NCBI GenBank assembly: GCA_018825965.1 | Contig: JAHKAA010000034.1 | Location: 124,001-188,000, forward strand | Direction: 5' to 3' | Source of the DNA: Gammaproteobacteria bacterium | GTDB lineage: Bacteria > Pseudomonadota > Gammaproteobacteria > Enterobacterales > Alteromonadaceae | DNA length: 64,000 nt | In this document: one piece after another, positions 35,325 to 45,070 of the stretch | Layout of the letters: each line of letters opens with the position of its first letter | How positions within the stretch are numbered: position 1 is the stretch's first letter | Position numbers and translations under genes: made by a program | Notes under the pieces: generated by a model | The model's database searches: none | What the model was told of the DNA's origin: nothing | The model's input: only the letters and a program-made list of their open reading frames with translations

Positions 35325-36040
35325 ATAGCAAACTTGCGGCCTACGGTGCCGCGGATCAACTGACTCAAATGATCGAGCGGCATGCGCCTCTGGTGAAACG
35401 TATTGCCTACCACTTGTTAGCCCGTTTACCCGCCAGTGTCTTAGTCGATGATTTAATTCAATCCGGTATGATAGGCCTGATTGAAGCAGCAAAGAATTTT
35501 GATGGCAGCAAAGGTGCAAGCTTTGAAACCTTTGCTGGTATTCGTATCCGTGGCTCCATGCTGGATGAAATTCGCCGTGGCGACTGGACTCCACGCTCTG
35601 TCCACCGCAATTCCCGCATGATAGCTGAAGCCATTTCTGAGCTTGAATCTGAACTGGGTCGTGATGTAAAAGATAGTGAAGTTGCTGAAAAACTTGATAT
35701 ATCTTTAGATGAGTATCATCATATGCTGAGTGACGCCAGCAGTGGTCGCATTATTGGCATTGAAGATCTGGGCATCTCGGAAGATGTGTTAGTGACGGCA
35801 AATGATAAAGATGACGATCATTTGTACGAACAACAGGCAACTGATGCATTTCAACAGGCGTTGATAAAAAATATCAGTAGCTTACCGGAGCGAGAAGCTA
35901 TAGTGTTGTCGCTGTATTATAATGACGAACTAAATTTGAAAGAGATTGGTGCTGTGCTGGATGTCAGTGAGTCCAGGGTCAGTCAAATTCATAGTCAGGC
36001 GCTGGTGCGCTTACGCTCCAGAATGCAGGATTGGTTGTAA
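35321..36040 (+). CDS. fliA: RNA polymerase sigma factor FliA (sigma-28)
   Basis: This 239-residue sigma factor directs late flagellar genes. Region 2 shows DDLIQSGMIGLIEAAKNFDGSKGASFETFAGIRIRGSMLDEIR, and region 4 ends with LKEIGAVLDVSESRVSQIHSQALVRL, a typical HTH. The start is TTG at 35321, overlapping the fleN stop, preceded by GAGAGGT. It transcribes chemotaxis, stator and filament genes in this group. Anti-sigma factor FlgM is not in the window. Confidence 0.96.
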   Translation: MNSKLAAYGAADQLTQMIERHAPLVKRIAYHLLARLPASVLVDDLIQSGMIGLIEAAKNFDGSKGASFETFAGIRIRGSMLDEIRRGDWTPRSVHRNSRMIAEAISELESELGRDVKDSEVAEKLDISLDEYHHMLSDASSGRIIGIEDLGISEDVLVTANDKDDDHLYEQQATDAFQQALIKNISSLPEREAIVLSLYYNDELNLKEIGAVLDVSESRVSQIHSQALVRLRSRMQDWL

Positions 36041-36082
36041 TAGTTTGAGTTAGTCCAGCTTGGGCTCTCACCGGAGGGGATT

Positions 36083-36466
36083 TTGGATAAGAATATGAAA
36101 ATTCTTGTGGTTGATGATTTCTCAACCATGAGACGCATTATTAAAAACCTGCTAAGAGATCTTGGCTTCACCAACGTGTCAGAAGCTGATGATGGCAGTA
36201 CTGCTTTGCCTATGCTGCAAAATGGTGATTTTGATTTTGTAGTCACAGACTGGAATATGCCAGGTATGCAGGGTATCGACTTGTTACGTGCAATTCGTGC
36301 CGATGCAAAGCTGAAACATATTCCTGTGTTGATGGTGACTGCTGAAGCGAAAAAGGAACAGATCATTGCAGCAGCACAGGCTGGAGTGAACGGTTACATC
36401 GTTAAACCTTTTACTGCTGCAACCTTACAGGAAAAACTGGCTAAAGTATTCGAACGCCTGGGTTAA
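36083..36466 (+). CDS. cheY: Chemotaxis response regulator CheY
   Basis: This 127-residue single-domain receiver has acidic pocket D11/D12, phosphoacceptor Asp56 in [12 protein letters not shown], Thr86 and Lys108. Phosphorylated CheY binds FliM to change rotation. The TTG start at 36083 has a very good GGAGGGG ribosome site and gives the conserved [12 protein letters not shown] start; the next ATG at 36095 would give a shorter N-terminus. It leads the cheYZAB block after fliA. Confidence 0.95.
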   Translation: MDKNMKILVVDDFSTMRRIIKNLLRDLGFTNVSEADDGSTALPMLQNGDFDFVVTDWNMPGMQGIDLLRAIRADAKLKHIPVLMVTAEAKKEQIIAAAQAGVNGYIVKPFTAATLQEKLAKVFERLG

Positions 36467-36491
36467 ACCGTAACTGACAAAGGAGTACACC

Positions 36492-37244
36492 ATGTCTGTA
36501 GCTACGGCACCCTTGATTTCTTTAGAACAGGCCCGTGAACTAGTTCAGTTGCTTGAGTTTGGTGAAACCGACGCTGCGAATGAACTGGTGCAACAGCTGG
36601 CTGTTCCGGGTTCCTCTGAGTTATTTGCCGAGGTTGGAAAACTAACCCGGCAATTACATGACTCACTAAAAAGTTTCCAAATCGATCCATCTCTAAGCTC
36701 GTTACTGGCCGATGATATTCCGGACGCCAAAAAGCGCTTGAATCATGTTATTGATATGACTGAACAGGCAGCAAATAAAACGATGGATGCAGTTGAAAAC
36801 TGTCTTCCTATCGCCGATGAGCTGAACTCCCACCTCCAATCAATTTTGCCAAACTGGCAGAAACTGATGAGTCGCGACTTAAAAGTCGGGGAGTTCAAAG
36901 CCTTATGTCATAATCTTGATGGCTTTTTGCATCAGGCCACCGGAAACTCTGCTACCTTACATGCACGACTGACCGAAGTATTGATGGCACAGGATTATCA
37001 GGATTTAACAGGTCAGATTTTACGGCGGGTCATTGAATTGGTCCGGGAAGTGGAAGACAGCTTAATTGGTTTATTAACGGCCTTTGGTCAAACCAACTTA
37101 AGTATGGAAGAACGACCGGCCGTAGTGAAAAAACCAAAAGCAGGTCACGAAGCTGAAGGCCCTATTATTGACGCAGCAGAGCGTGATGACGTGGTGTCCG
37201 GTCAGGATGATGTGGACGATTTATTATCAAGTTTAGGTTTCTAA
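36492..37244 (+). CDS. cheZ: CheY phosphatase CheZ
   Basis: This 250-residue helical protein dephosphorylates CheY-P. The catalytic helix region AQDYQDLTGQILRRVIELV is well conserved with the key Asp and Gln, and the C-terminal acidic tail ends in VDDLLSSLGF, the CheY-docking helix. It carries AGGAGT as ribosome site. Presence of CheZ is typical of beta- and gammaproteobacteria. Confidence 0.95.
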   Translation: MSVATAPLISLEQARELVQLLEFGETDAANELVQQLAVPGSSELFAEVGKLTRQLHDSLKSFQIDPSLSSLLADDIPDAKKRLNHVIDMTEQAANKTMDAVENCLPIADELNSHLQSILPNWQKLMSRDLKVGEFKALCHNLDGFLHQATGNSATLHARLTEVLMAQDYQDLTGQILRRVIELVREVEDSLIGLLTAFGQTNLSMEERPAVVKKPKAGHEAEGPIIDAAERDDVVSGQDDVDDLLSSLGF

Positions 37245-37259
37245 AAGGGGAGCTGTAGC

Positions 37260-39476
37260 ATGGGCTTTGATTTAGATGAGGATATTTTACAGGATTTCCT
37301 AGTCGAAGCCGGCGAGATCCTTGAACTACTGCAAGAGCAGTTGGTTGAGCTGGAAAATAATCCGGATGACGCAAATTTATTAAATGCCATTTTCCGTGGT
37401 TTCCACACTGTTAAAGGTGGCGCTGGATTTTTATCGCTGACTGAATTAGTTGACGCCTGCCATGGCGCCGAAAACGTGTTTGATATTTTGCGGACCGGTA
37501 AACGTCGTGTCACTGCAGAATTGATGGATGTTATTTTACAGGCCCTGGATGCGGTTAACGCTATGTTTGCCGATGTGCAAAACCGCGAACCTCTGACTCC
37601 GGCTGACCCTGCTATTATTGAAGCTTTGCATCGCCTGAGCATGCCTGAATCGGAAGACGAACATGCCCATCATGCTGTTGCAGCTGAGCCTGAACCAGAA
37701 ATCAGCATGGAAGAGTTTGATGCTGTAGTGGAGTTCGCCACAGTTCCGGCTGTAGAAAGTTCTTCTTCCATTGATGAAATCAGCGACGACGAATTTGAAT
37801 CTCTGCTGGATGAATTGCATGGTGCCGGAGCTCCGGGCCGTGATACGTCCGCCAACTTACCTCCACCTGCTGTGAAAGAAACAGCCAGTGAAGACATCAC
37901 AGACGATGAATTTGAAGCTATTTTAGATCAGCTGCATGGACAGGGTTCCTTCATTCCTGGTGAAGCAGCTGCACCTGTGGCTGCTAAGCCTGCAGAAAAA
38001 GCACCGGCTAAAGCACCAGAAAAAGCCAAAGCGGCCTCTGGGGATGACATCTCTGACGACGAATTTGAATCTTTGCTGGACGATTTGCATGGTAAAGGTA
38101 AAGCGCCTGTTGGCCCGGCTGCAACTGCAAAAGCTGCACCTGTAGCCAAAGCTGCAGAGCCTGCCAAAGCGCCGGCTCCAACTCCTGCACCTGTTGCGGC
38201 AGCAAAACCAGCTCCTGTAGCTGCAGCGCCAAAAGATCCGGATGCGGATCCAAAAGCAGCCGCTAACCAGCCAGAAACGACAGTTCGTGTTGATACCAAA
38301 CGTTTGGATCAAATCATGAACATGGTGGGTGAATTAGTTTTAGTGCGTAACCGTTTGGTCAGCTTATCCGGCTCTGCTCAAAATGAAGAAATGAGTAAAG
38401 CCATAGCGAACCTTGACGTAGTCACAGCCGATTTACAAGGTGCTGTGATGAAAACCCGGATGCAGCCGATCAAAAAAGTATTTGGCCGTTTCCCAAGGGT
38501 TGTACGCGACTTAGCCCGTTCTCTGCAAAAGGACATTAACCTTGTGCTGGAAGGGGAAGAAACAGATTTAGATAAAAACCTGGTTGAAGCTTTAGCCGAT
38601 CCATTGGTCCACTTAGTGCGTAACTCGGTTGACCATGGTATTGAAATGCCGGATGTTCGTGTGAAAGCCGGTAAGCCACGCACAGGTTTAGTCCGGTTAG
38701 CGGCGTCTCAGGCTGGTGATCATATTCTGTTAACCATCACTGATGATGGTGCAGGTATGGATCCGGAAAAACTCAAAGGCATAGCGATAAAACGCGGTGT
38801 ACTTGAACCTGATGCAGCGGCCCGCATGTCAGACACTGAAGCCTTTAATCTGATTTTTGCACCAGGTTTCTCCACCAAAGAGCAAATCTCTGATATTTCT
38901 GGTCGTGGTGTGGGTATGGATGTGGTGAAAACCAAAATTACCCAACTGAACGGCACAGTGCATATCAACTCCAAGTTAGGTCAGGGCACTATCCTGGAAA
39001 TTAAAGTGCCGCTGACTTTGGCAATATTGCCAACCTTGATGGTGATAGTAGGCGAACAAACTTTTGCCTTGCCACTAGCGACAGTCAACGAAATTTTCCA
39101 TCTGGATTTGGCAAAAACCAATAACGTGGATGGCCAGTTGACCATAGTGGTTCGGAACAAAGCAATTCCGTTGTTTTATCTCGAGCATTGGCTGGTGAAA
39201 GGTTCAACCAAAAAAATCCGTCGCGAGCAGGGTCATGTGGTGATAGTGCAAATTGGTACCCAACAAATTGGTTTTGTAGTGGATTCTCTGATTGGTCAGG
39301 AAGAAGTGGTGATCAAACCTCTGGATGCTTTATTGCAAGGTACTCCTGGTATGGCTGGCGCTACTATCACATCAGACGGCGGTATAGCGCTTATTCTGGA
39401 TGTGCCTAACTTGCTGAAGCATTATGCCAAACGTTCCAAAATAAAATTTGATCGCTTTGATAAATTCTCAGCCTAA
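37260..39476 (+). CDS. cheA: Chemotaxis histidine kinase CheA with triple LID-like motif
   Basis: This 738-residue kinase starts with the P1 HPt domain, phosphoacceptor His49 in FHTVKGGAG. Domains P3 to P5 follow from about residue 345 with the N-box VRNSVDHGIE, DDGAGMDPEKL, GRGVGMDVV and a CheW-like C-terminal domain. Between them lies a long Ala/Pro-rich linker in place of an obvious P2 domain. It contains three near-identical motifs of the form I-S/T-D-D-E-F-E-x-L/I-L-D-x-L-H-G at about residues 172-190, 211-228 and 262-279. In Vibrio this linker binds ParP and ties the array to the pole. Confidence 0.94.
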   Translation: MGFDLDEDILQDFLVEAGEILELLQEQLVELENNPDDANLLNAIFRGFHTVKGGAGFLSLTELVDACHGAENVFDILRTGKRRVTAELMDVILQALDAVNAMFADVQNREPLTPADPAIIEALHRLSMPESEDEHAHHAVAAEPEPEISMEEFDAVVEFATVPAVESSSSIDEISDDEFESLLDELHGAGAPGRDTSANLPPPAVKETASEDITDDEFEAILDQLHGQGSFIPGEAAAPVAAKPAEKAPAKAPEKAKAASGDDISDDEFESLLDDLHGKGKAPVGPAATAKAAPVAKAAEPAKAPAPTPAPVAAAKPAPVAAAPKDPDADPKAAANQPETTVRVDTKRLDQIMNMVGELVLVRNRLVSLSGSAQNEEMSKAIANLDVVTADLQGAVMKTRMQPIKKVFGRFPRVVRDLARSLQKDINLVLEGEETDLDKNLVEALADPLVHLVRNSVDHGIEMPDVRVKAGKPRTGLVRLAASQAGDHILLTITDDGAGMDPEKLKGIAIKRGVLEPDAAARMSDTEAFNLIFAPGFSTKEQISDISGRGVGMDVVKTKITQLNGTVHINSKLGQGTILEIKVPLTLAILPTLMVIVGEQTFALPLATVNEIFHLDLAKTNNVDGQLTIVVRNKAIPLFYLEHWLVKGSTKKIRREQGHVVIVQIGTQQIGFVVDSLIGQEEVVIKPLDALLQGTPGMAGATITSDGGIALILDVPNLLKHYAKRSKIKFDRFDKFSA

Positions 39477-39487
39477 GAGAGTGAAGT

Positions 39488-40684
39488 ATGACCATCAGGG
39501 TATTAGTTGTTGATGACTCCAGTTTTTTCCGTCGCCGTCTAACGGAAATACTGAGTCAGGATGCCGAGTTAGAGGTCATTGCCACCGCCAATAATGGTAA
39601 AGAGGCGGTGGAAAAAGCGTTAGCCTTAAGGCCTGACGTGATCACGATGGACATAGAAATGCCGGTGATGGATGGCATTGCGGCTGTGCGCGAAATCTTA
39701 AAGGTACAGCGCACACCTATTCTGATGTTTTCATCTTTAACTCACGAAGGTGCAAAAGCTACTTTAGATGCACTGGAAGCTGGCGCTATCGACTTCCTGC
39801 CGAAAAAGTTCGAAGACATAGCCCGTGATAAAGCGGAAGCCGCTGATGTATTACGTCAGCGCGTGAAAACAGTGGCGCGTCGTCGGGTGATCAGCAGACC
39901 ATCCAGTTTAACGGGAAACACAGGTTCTACTTTGTCATCCCGCACTGCACCAGTTCCTGCGGCCAGTGCTTCAGCTTCAACAGCAAGAGCACCTTTGGCT
40001 CAAAGTCTGGCGGCCAGAGCATTGGCTGAGCGGGCAGAGTTACAAAACAGAGCTGCAGAACGTGCTGAATCCCAACGTACTGCTAATTTTGAATCCAGCG
40101 GCAAAAACTACAAACTGGTGGCTATTGGTACCTCAACAGGCGGACCTGTAGCGCTGCAACAAATTATTACCGCTTTGCCTGCTAATTTCCCTTTGCCTAT
40201 TGTGCTTATTCAGCATATGCCAGCGGCCTTTACCGGCGCTTTTGCCGCCCGTTTAAATGGTCTGGCAAAAATTGAAGTCAAAGAAGCCGCAGATAACGAC
40301 ATTCTGAGGCCTGGTGTGGCTTATCTGGCGCCAGGTGGTAAACAAATGCTGGTCGATGGCAATGAAAACCAGGCCAGGCTTAGGGTGCGCGAAGACGACT
40401 CACCTCGTATTACCTTTAAACCCAGCGTAGATATTACTTTTGGTACTGCTGCCAAAGTCTTTAACGACAAGGTACTGGCGATAGTGCTGACAGGTATGGG
40501 ATCGGATGGCCGTGAAGGCGCTCGTTTACTGAAGCAATCCGGTTCCCGGATCTGGGCGCAGGATGAAGCCAGTTGTGTGGTGTATGGCATGCCGCAGGCT
40601 GTGACTGCTGCAGGTTTGACTCATCTTGAAGTGGCGTTATCTGATGTGGCAAACCGCATTATTGCAGAAGTAGGCAATGGATAA
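39488..40684 (+). CDS. cheB: Chemotaxis protein-glutamate methylesterase CheB
   Basis: This 398-residue protein has an N-terminal receiver with Asp55 ([12 protein letters not shown]), a long Ala/Arg/Ser-rich linker (about residues 135-205) and a C-terminal esterase domain. The catalytic serine is in [15 protein letters not shown], the histidine in [13 protein letters not shown] and the aspartate in [12 protein letters not shown]. It demethylates receptors for adaptation. It overlaps the MotA-like gene by 8 bases. CheR is not in this window. Confidence 0.95.
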   Translation: MTIRVLVVDDSSFFRRRLTEILSQDAELEVIATANNGKEAVEKALALRPDVITMDIEMPVMDGIAAVREILKVQRTPILMFSSLTHEGAKATLDALEAGAIDFLPKKFEDIARDKAEAADVLRQRVKTVARRRVISRPSSLTGNTGSTLSSRTAPVPAASASASTARAPLAQSLAARALAERAELQNRAAERAESQRTANFESSGKNYKLVAIGTSTGGPVALQQIITALPANFPLPIVLIQHMPAAFTGAFAARLNGLAKIEVKEAADNDILRPGVAYLAPGGKQMLVDGNENQARLRVREDDSPRITFKPSVDITFGTAAKVFNDKVLAIVLTGMGSDGREGARLLKQSGSRIWAQDEASCVVYGMPQAVTAAGLTHLEVALSDVANRIIAEVGNG

Positions 40685-41420
40685 GCTTACTCTTGCCGGT
40701 ATTATTATTGCGTTAGTGGCTATAGTGGGCGGTTTTAGTCAGGAAGGTGGAGATGTTCTTACCTTGTTGCATTGGCCTGCTTTTTTAATTGTGTTTGGTG
40801 GTACTTTGGGAGCTGTGCTGATCCAGAGTCCGGCTTCGCAGTTTCGTTTGAGCATGAGCTTGCTGCCCTGGGTCATTACGCCGCCTAAACTGGACTTCGA
40901 TTCGACCATAGAACGTATTACCCAGTGGGGACATTCGGCTCGTCTGCAAGGTTTTTTGTCGTTAGAGCAGGATGCGCTGGATGAAGAGCAACCTTTGCTA
41001 AAACGAGGTTTGAACTTACTGGTGGATGGCACTGAAGCCAAAATATTGCAGGACATCCTCGACACCGAACTGCATCTTGAGAAAGAACGTTTATTAAGAG
41101 CAGCAAAAGTATTTGAAGCTATGGGCGGCTATAGTCCGACTATAGGTATAGTGGGCGCTGTGCTTGGCTTGATTCTGGCCTTGTCTAATATTTCCAACCC
41201 GGATGAATTAGGGCAGGGCATTGCTACCGCTTTTGTCGCTACTATTTATGGCGTGGGCTTAGCTAACTTTGTCTTTATACCTATTTTTAATAAAATCAAA
41301 GTGTTAGTTGAAGAGCGGGCGTTATTTCATTCTATGGTGATCGAAGGTTTGTGTTCTATAGCCCTGGGGGAGAACCCACGCAGCGTGGAATCCAAACTAA
41401 TGGCATACAGAGCCACTTAA
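40677..41420 (+). CDS. MotA-type stator protein (MotC-like)
   Basis: This 247-residue MotA/TolQ/ExbB-family protein has about four membrane helices. The last two lie near residues 145-210, including [44 protein letters not shown], a MotA family block. It forms a proton or sodium channel with the MotB-like protein downstream. In Pseudomonas the same cheB-motC-motD order occurs, so I favour MotC over MotA. A second stator set elsewhere in the genome is likely. Confidence 0.88.
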   Translation: MDKLTLAGIIIALVAIVGGFSQEGGDVLTLLHWPAFLIVFGGTLGAVLIQSPASQFRLSMSLLPWVITPPKLDFDSTIERITQWGHSARLQGFLSLEQDALDEEQPLLKRGLNLLVDGTEAKILQDILDTELHLEKERLLRAAKVFEAMGGYSPTIGIVGAVLGLILALSNISNPDELGQGIATAFVATIYGVGLANFVFIPIFNKIKVLVEERALFHSMVIEGLCSIALGENPRSVESKLMAYRAT

Positions 41421-42407
41421 ATGTACAGGCCTCGCCGTTCTGCCGCCAGTGAAGCGGAAAAGTCAGATGCAGAACGTTGGCTGGTGTCTTATGCCGATTA
41501 TATGACCTTGTTGTTTGCACTTTTTGTTGTGCTGTATTCGATGGCCAATATGGAGCGTGAACAGTTTAAAGCTTTACAGGACACTATTTCGAAAGTGTTT
41601 ATAGCGACAGACGAAACAGGAACTGGTATCCAGGGGCAATCTGTACAACCTGGTAGTCGGCCGCAAAGTGATTTTGAGTTCTATGGTTCAGGGTTGGAAG
41701 ACGCTGCAGGCCCCACTTTACTGGCGGATAATCCGAAGTTAGAACAGATAGACAGTACTAAACCTGGCAGCCCTTTAGTGGGGATCCAAAAAGACATCAA
41801 TCGTGCTTTGCGTAGTCTGGTTGAGTCGGGGTTAGCCAAAGTGACGCTGGACGAAGACTGGTTAACGGTTGAACTTAATAGTGGTTTATTGTTTGGCAGC
41901 GGCAGTGCCCGTTCAAACAGCTCTGCTTCTGCGGTCATCACTGAATTAACTGCTATTTTAAAGCAGACGAATAATTTTTTAAGAGTGCGGGGTTATACTG
42001 ATTCGGTACCTATCCGCACTGAGCAGTTTCCATCGAACTGGGAGTTGTCCGTAGCGCGTGCTGCTTCTATAGTGCGTTTATTGGAAGACTTAGGTATAGA
42101 ACCACAACGTATGGCGATTGAAGGCTATGGCCAGTATTCCCCTTTTGCAGATAACGCTACTGCACAAGGTCGCAGTCAAAACCGTAAGGTAGTGATAGCT
42201 TTATCTAAATATGCATATGAAGCTGTTGTGGTTGAAACACCGCAGCCAGTTGAAGCAGAAACTGAAGCAGAACAGGCAGCTGAAGCGGCTGCCGCGCAAG
42301 AACAGCAACAAATACGGGTGATCCGCTTACCTCATGGTGGCATACGGATCACAACCAGACCGCCTGAACCAGGCGAAGAAGAGCCACCTATTGAGCAGGA
42401 ACAGTAA
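41421..42407 (+). CDS. MotB-type stator protein (MotD-like)
   Basis: This 328-residue protein has one N-terminal membrane helix with the ion-binding aspartate (Asp26) in WLVSYADYMTLLFALFVV. After a Gly/Pro-rich plug region comes an OmpA-like peptidoglycan-binding domain with VRGYTDSVPI and GRSQNRKVVIAL. The tail is Glu/Ala-rich. It starts immediately after the MotA-like gene. The pair is placed between cheB and parC as in Pseudomonas motCD. Confidence 0.9.
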   Translation: MYRPRRSAASEAEKSDAERWLVSYADYMTLLFALFVVLYSMANMEREQFKALQDTISKVFIATDETGTGIQGQSVQPGSRPQSDFEFYGSGLEDAAGPTLLADNPKLEQIDSTKPGSPLVGIQKDINRALRSLVESGLAKVTLDEDWLTVELNSGLLFGSGSARSNSSASAVITELTAILKQTNNFLRVRGYTDSVPIRTEQFPSNWELSVARAASIVRLLEDLGIEPQRMAIEGYGQYSPFADNATAQGRSQNRKVVIALSKYAYEAVVVETPQPVEAETEAEQAAEAAAAQEQQQIRVIRLPHGGIRITTRPPEPGEEEPPIEQEQ

Positions 42408-42408
42408 A

Positions 42409-43188
42409 TTGGTTGTTTGGACTATAGCAAATCAAAAGGGTGGGGTTGGAAAAACTACCACTACAGTCACCTTAGGCGCTTTGCTTGCACAGCGTGGCCA
42501 TCGTGTTTTACTGATCGATACTGACCCTCATGGCTCGCTTACCTACTATTTTGGCATTGATGCTGAAGAGCTGGAAGTCAGCGTCTACGATATTTTTCTG
42601 CGTGGTAAAGACATTACCGGCGAAGAAATTTTGCAGTCACTTTGCCCAAGCGGTATGCCCAATCTGGATATATTGCCTACTTCTATGGCGTTGGCTACTC
42701 TTGACCGTTCTCATGGTCAACAAGGTGGTATGGGGCTTATTCTGAAAAAAGCTCTGCAAAAAATTGAAAATGACTATGACTATGTGCTGATTGACTGCCC
42801 TCCAGTTATTGGTGTGCTGATGGTGAACGCCATGGCCGCTTGTGATCGTATTTTAATACCAGTGCAGACAGAGTTTCTGGCATTAAAAGGTCTGGACAGG
42901 ATGATTGCCACTATGCAACTAATGCACAGTTCAGCGCCACAGGATTACGCTTTTACCATAGTGCCCACTATGTACGACAAAAGAACCAAAGCCTCATTAG
43001 ATGCTTACAAAGCGTTAAAAGCTCAGTATCAGGAAAGGGTGTGGTCTGCCGTCATACCTATTGACACTAAATTCCGTGATGCCAGTCTGGCTCAGACTCC
43101 ACCCCCTGTATTCGCGCCAAAATCCCGTGGGGTCTTTGCTTACAATACGTTGCTAACCTATTTATTGCAGTTAGCGCCGGAGAACTAA
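42409..43188 (+). CDS. parC: ParA-like ATPase ParC for polar chemotaxis arrays
   Basis: This protein of about 259 residues starts with the deviant Walker A TIANQKGGVGKTTTTVTLG and has DTDPHGSLT, DCPPVIGVLMV and FLALKGLDRM, as in ParA/Soj ATPases. Position after the MotD-like gene and before a ParP-like gene matches the Vibrio and Pseudomonas chemotaxis operons, where ParC moves the array to the new pole. The start is TTG at 42409, two bases after the MotB stop; a longer open frame inside the upstream gene is unlikely. Confidence 0.9.
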   Translation: MVVWTIANQKGGVGKTTTTVTLGALLAQRGHRVLLIDTDPHGSLTYYFGIDAEELEVSVYDIFLRGKDITGEEILQSLCPSGMPNLDILPTSMALATLDRSHGQQGGMGLILKKALQKIENDYDYVLIDCPPVIGVLMVNAMAACDRILIPVQTEFLALKGLDRMIATMQLMHSSAPQDYAFTIVPTMYDKRTKASLDAYKALKAQYQERVWSAVIPIDTKFRDASLAQTPPPVFAPKSRGVFAYNTLLTYLLQLAPEN

Positions 43189-43189
43189 G

Positions 43190-43948
43190 ATGAGCGATTT
43201 ACAAGCCAGCCAAAAAGTCATGAAGCATTATTTAAATGCTTTGTTGACCGAGGACGTGGTCGAAACGCCTATTCAGCAAGCGAAAAAACAGCAACTGAAT
43301 GAACTGCTGGCTCCGGTATCGGCTCCTGTTGTTGCGCCAGTCAAAGCACCGGTGATCGCAAAACCAGCCGTTGTAGCACCAGTGACAGCTCCTGTGGTAA
43401 AAGCGCCTGTTGTAGCTCCTGTTGCCCCAGTGGTTGAACAGGTGAAAGTTGCCCCTGTTGCTCCGGCAGTCAAAGCGGCGGCACCTGTAGTCAAAGACTA
43501 CAGAAAAGGCCGTTTTCAGGCGTTGTTTTTTACAGTGGCGGGTTTAAAGGTGGCATTACCTCTGAAAGCGCTGGGTGGTATTCATAAGATGATGCCCATC
43601 AGCTCTTTGCCTGGTCAGCCTGAATGGCTTAAAGGTGTGATGTTGTACCGTGAGCAAAAAATTAATGTGGTCGATACTGCGCTTTGGGTCATGCCAGAAA
43701 AATATGACCAGGGGCTGGCAGAAAAGCTAAACTATCAATATGTTATTATGCTGGGCAATAGCCATTGGGGCCTGGCTTGTGATACTTTGGTCAACACCAT
43801 TGCCTTAGAGCAAGACGAAGTAAAGTGGCGGGAAACAGAAGGCAAAAGGCCCTGGCTCGCTGGTTTAATTAAACAACATATGTGTGCTTTGCTGGACGTA
43901 GACGCTCTGATTGCTTTATTAGCAAAGGGTATGAATAGTCAGCACTGA
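43190..43948 (+). CDS. parP: ParP-like array coupling protein with CheW domain
   Basis: This 252-residue protein has a short helical start, a Val/Ala/Pro-rich linker with many APV units (about residues 40-100), and a C-terminal CheW-like (AIF-type) domain beginning with YRKGRFQALFFTVAGLKVALPLK. In Vibrio, ParP links ParC to CheA and stops receptor arrays from falling apart. The repeated acidic motifs in CheA here are a plausible docking partner. It begins 1 base after parC. Confidence 0.88.
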   Translation: MSDLQASQKVMKHYLNALLTEDVVETPIQQAKKQQLNELLAPVSAPVVAPVKAPVIAKPAVVAPVTAPVVKAPVVAPVAPVVEQVKVAPVAPAVKAAAPVVKDYRKGRFQALFFTVAGLKVALPLKALGGIHKMMPISSLPGQPEWLKGVMLYREQKINVVDTALWVMPEKYDQGLAEKLNYQYVIMLGNSHWGLACDTLVNTIALEQDEVKWRETEGKRPWLAGLIKQHMCALLDVDALIALLAKGMNSQH

Positions 43949-43988
43949 TTGAGTGTAAAAGAATTTAACTTCTGGGTAGGAGCTATGC

Positions 43989-44483
43989 ATGAGTAATTTA
44001 ACAGCACAATCTGGCAAAACTAAAGAAGTCACAGACTTAGTGCTGCAATGGGTGACTTTTAAACTGCAGGAAGAAACCTACGGTATTAATGTCATGCAGG
44101 TGCAGGAAGTTTTGCGATATACAGACATAGCCCCGGTGCCTGGTGCGCCTGATTATGTCATGGGTATTATCAATTTGCGTGGCAACGTAGTCACAGTGAT
44201 TGATACCCGTGCCCGTTTTGGTTTGCCGCCTTCAGAAGTGACGGACAACAGCCGCATTGTGATCATAGAATCAGAGCGCCAGGTCATTGGCATTATGGTC
44301 GACAGCGTAGCTGAAGTGGTGTATCTGAAACAGTCTGAAATTGACACTGCGCCCAACGTAGGCACAGACGAAAGTGCCAAGTTTATTCAGGGTGTGTCTA
44401 ACCGCGAAGGTGAACTACTGATCCTGGTCGATCTGAATAAACTGCTGTCTGATGATGAATGGGAAGAGATCCGTAGCATTTAA
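43989..44483 (+). CDS. cheW: Chemotaxis coupling protein CheW
   Basis: This 164-residue CheW has the family motifs VTFKLQEETYGINVMQVQEVL, VMGIINLRGNVVTVIDTRARFGL and ILVDLNKLLSD. It connects receptors to CheA. It has a TAGGAG ribosome site; an ATG 4 bases earlier is out of frame and leads to a stop at once, so it is not the start. Its last base overlaps the following DUF2802 gene. Confidence 0.95.
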   Translation: MSNLTAQSGKTKEVTDLVLQWVTFKLQEETYGINVMQVQEVLRYTDIAPVPGAPDYVMGIINLRGNVVTVIDTRARFGLPPSEVTDNSRIVIIESERQVIGIMVDSVAEVVYLKQSEIDTAPNVGTDESAKFIQGVSNREGELLILVDLNKLLSDDEWEEIRSI

Positions 44484-44971
44484 TGGCTAATTTTCTGACG
44501 GAATTTTCATGGATATGGCTACTGGGAATAGTAGCCATTTTGTTGTTGTCTGCAGGGATGGCAGTGCTGGCTTCGCGTCAGAATAAAAAGCTGCTGGATA
44601 TCATTAATGAAAACGCAGCAGCAAGTTGGCAACAGCAACAACATATTGAGCAATTAAGTCAGCAGTTGGAACAACAGGCGCAACAGCTTAAACGTGCCCA
44701 TCAGGATATAGAAGAGTTGCGTTCTACAGTCATTGGGGTAGGGCAACGTGTGCTCACTTTGGAAAGTCACTTAGGTCAGGGCATGCAGCAGGTTGCTGAA
44801 TTGGCTGAACAACAAAAATCGTTGAATTTATTTGATCCGGAATCAAAAATTTACACCAGAGCGATGAAAATGGTGCATTTGGGTGCCAGCCTGGATGAAA
44901 TCATGCTTGAATGTGAATTACCTCAGGCGGAAGCTGAACTGCTGTTTAACCTGCATAAGCAAACCAAATAA
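44483..44971 (+). CDS. DUF2802-type membrane-anchored coiled-coil protein
   Basis: This 162-residue protein has one N-terminal membrane helix (about residues 10-30), a Gln-rich coiled coil (about 45-115), and a C-terminal segment YTRAMKMVHLGASLDEIMLECELPQAEAELL typical of DUF2802. The gene usually follows cheW in polar-flagellated gammaproteobacteria. No activity is known to me. The last segment resembles a small helix-turn-helix-like bundle, and the protein may link the array to the membrane; that is inference. Confidence 0.75.
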   Translation: MANFLTEFSWIWLLGIVAILLLSAGMAVLASRQNKKLLDIINENAAASWQQQQHIEQLSQQLEQQAQQLKRAHQDIEELRSTVIGVGQRVLTLESHLGQGMQQVAELAEQQKSLNLFDPESKIYTRAMKMVHLGASLDEIMLECELPQAEAELLFNLHKQTK

Positions 44972-45070
44972 CCACTCCTTTTCTCTGACTGAATTCTCTG
45001 CTGACTTGGTCTTACTATTATTCAATGGCTATAGTTTTCTGTACAAGGATGAAGCTTACAGGGCACTGCT

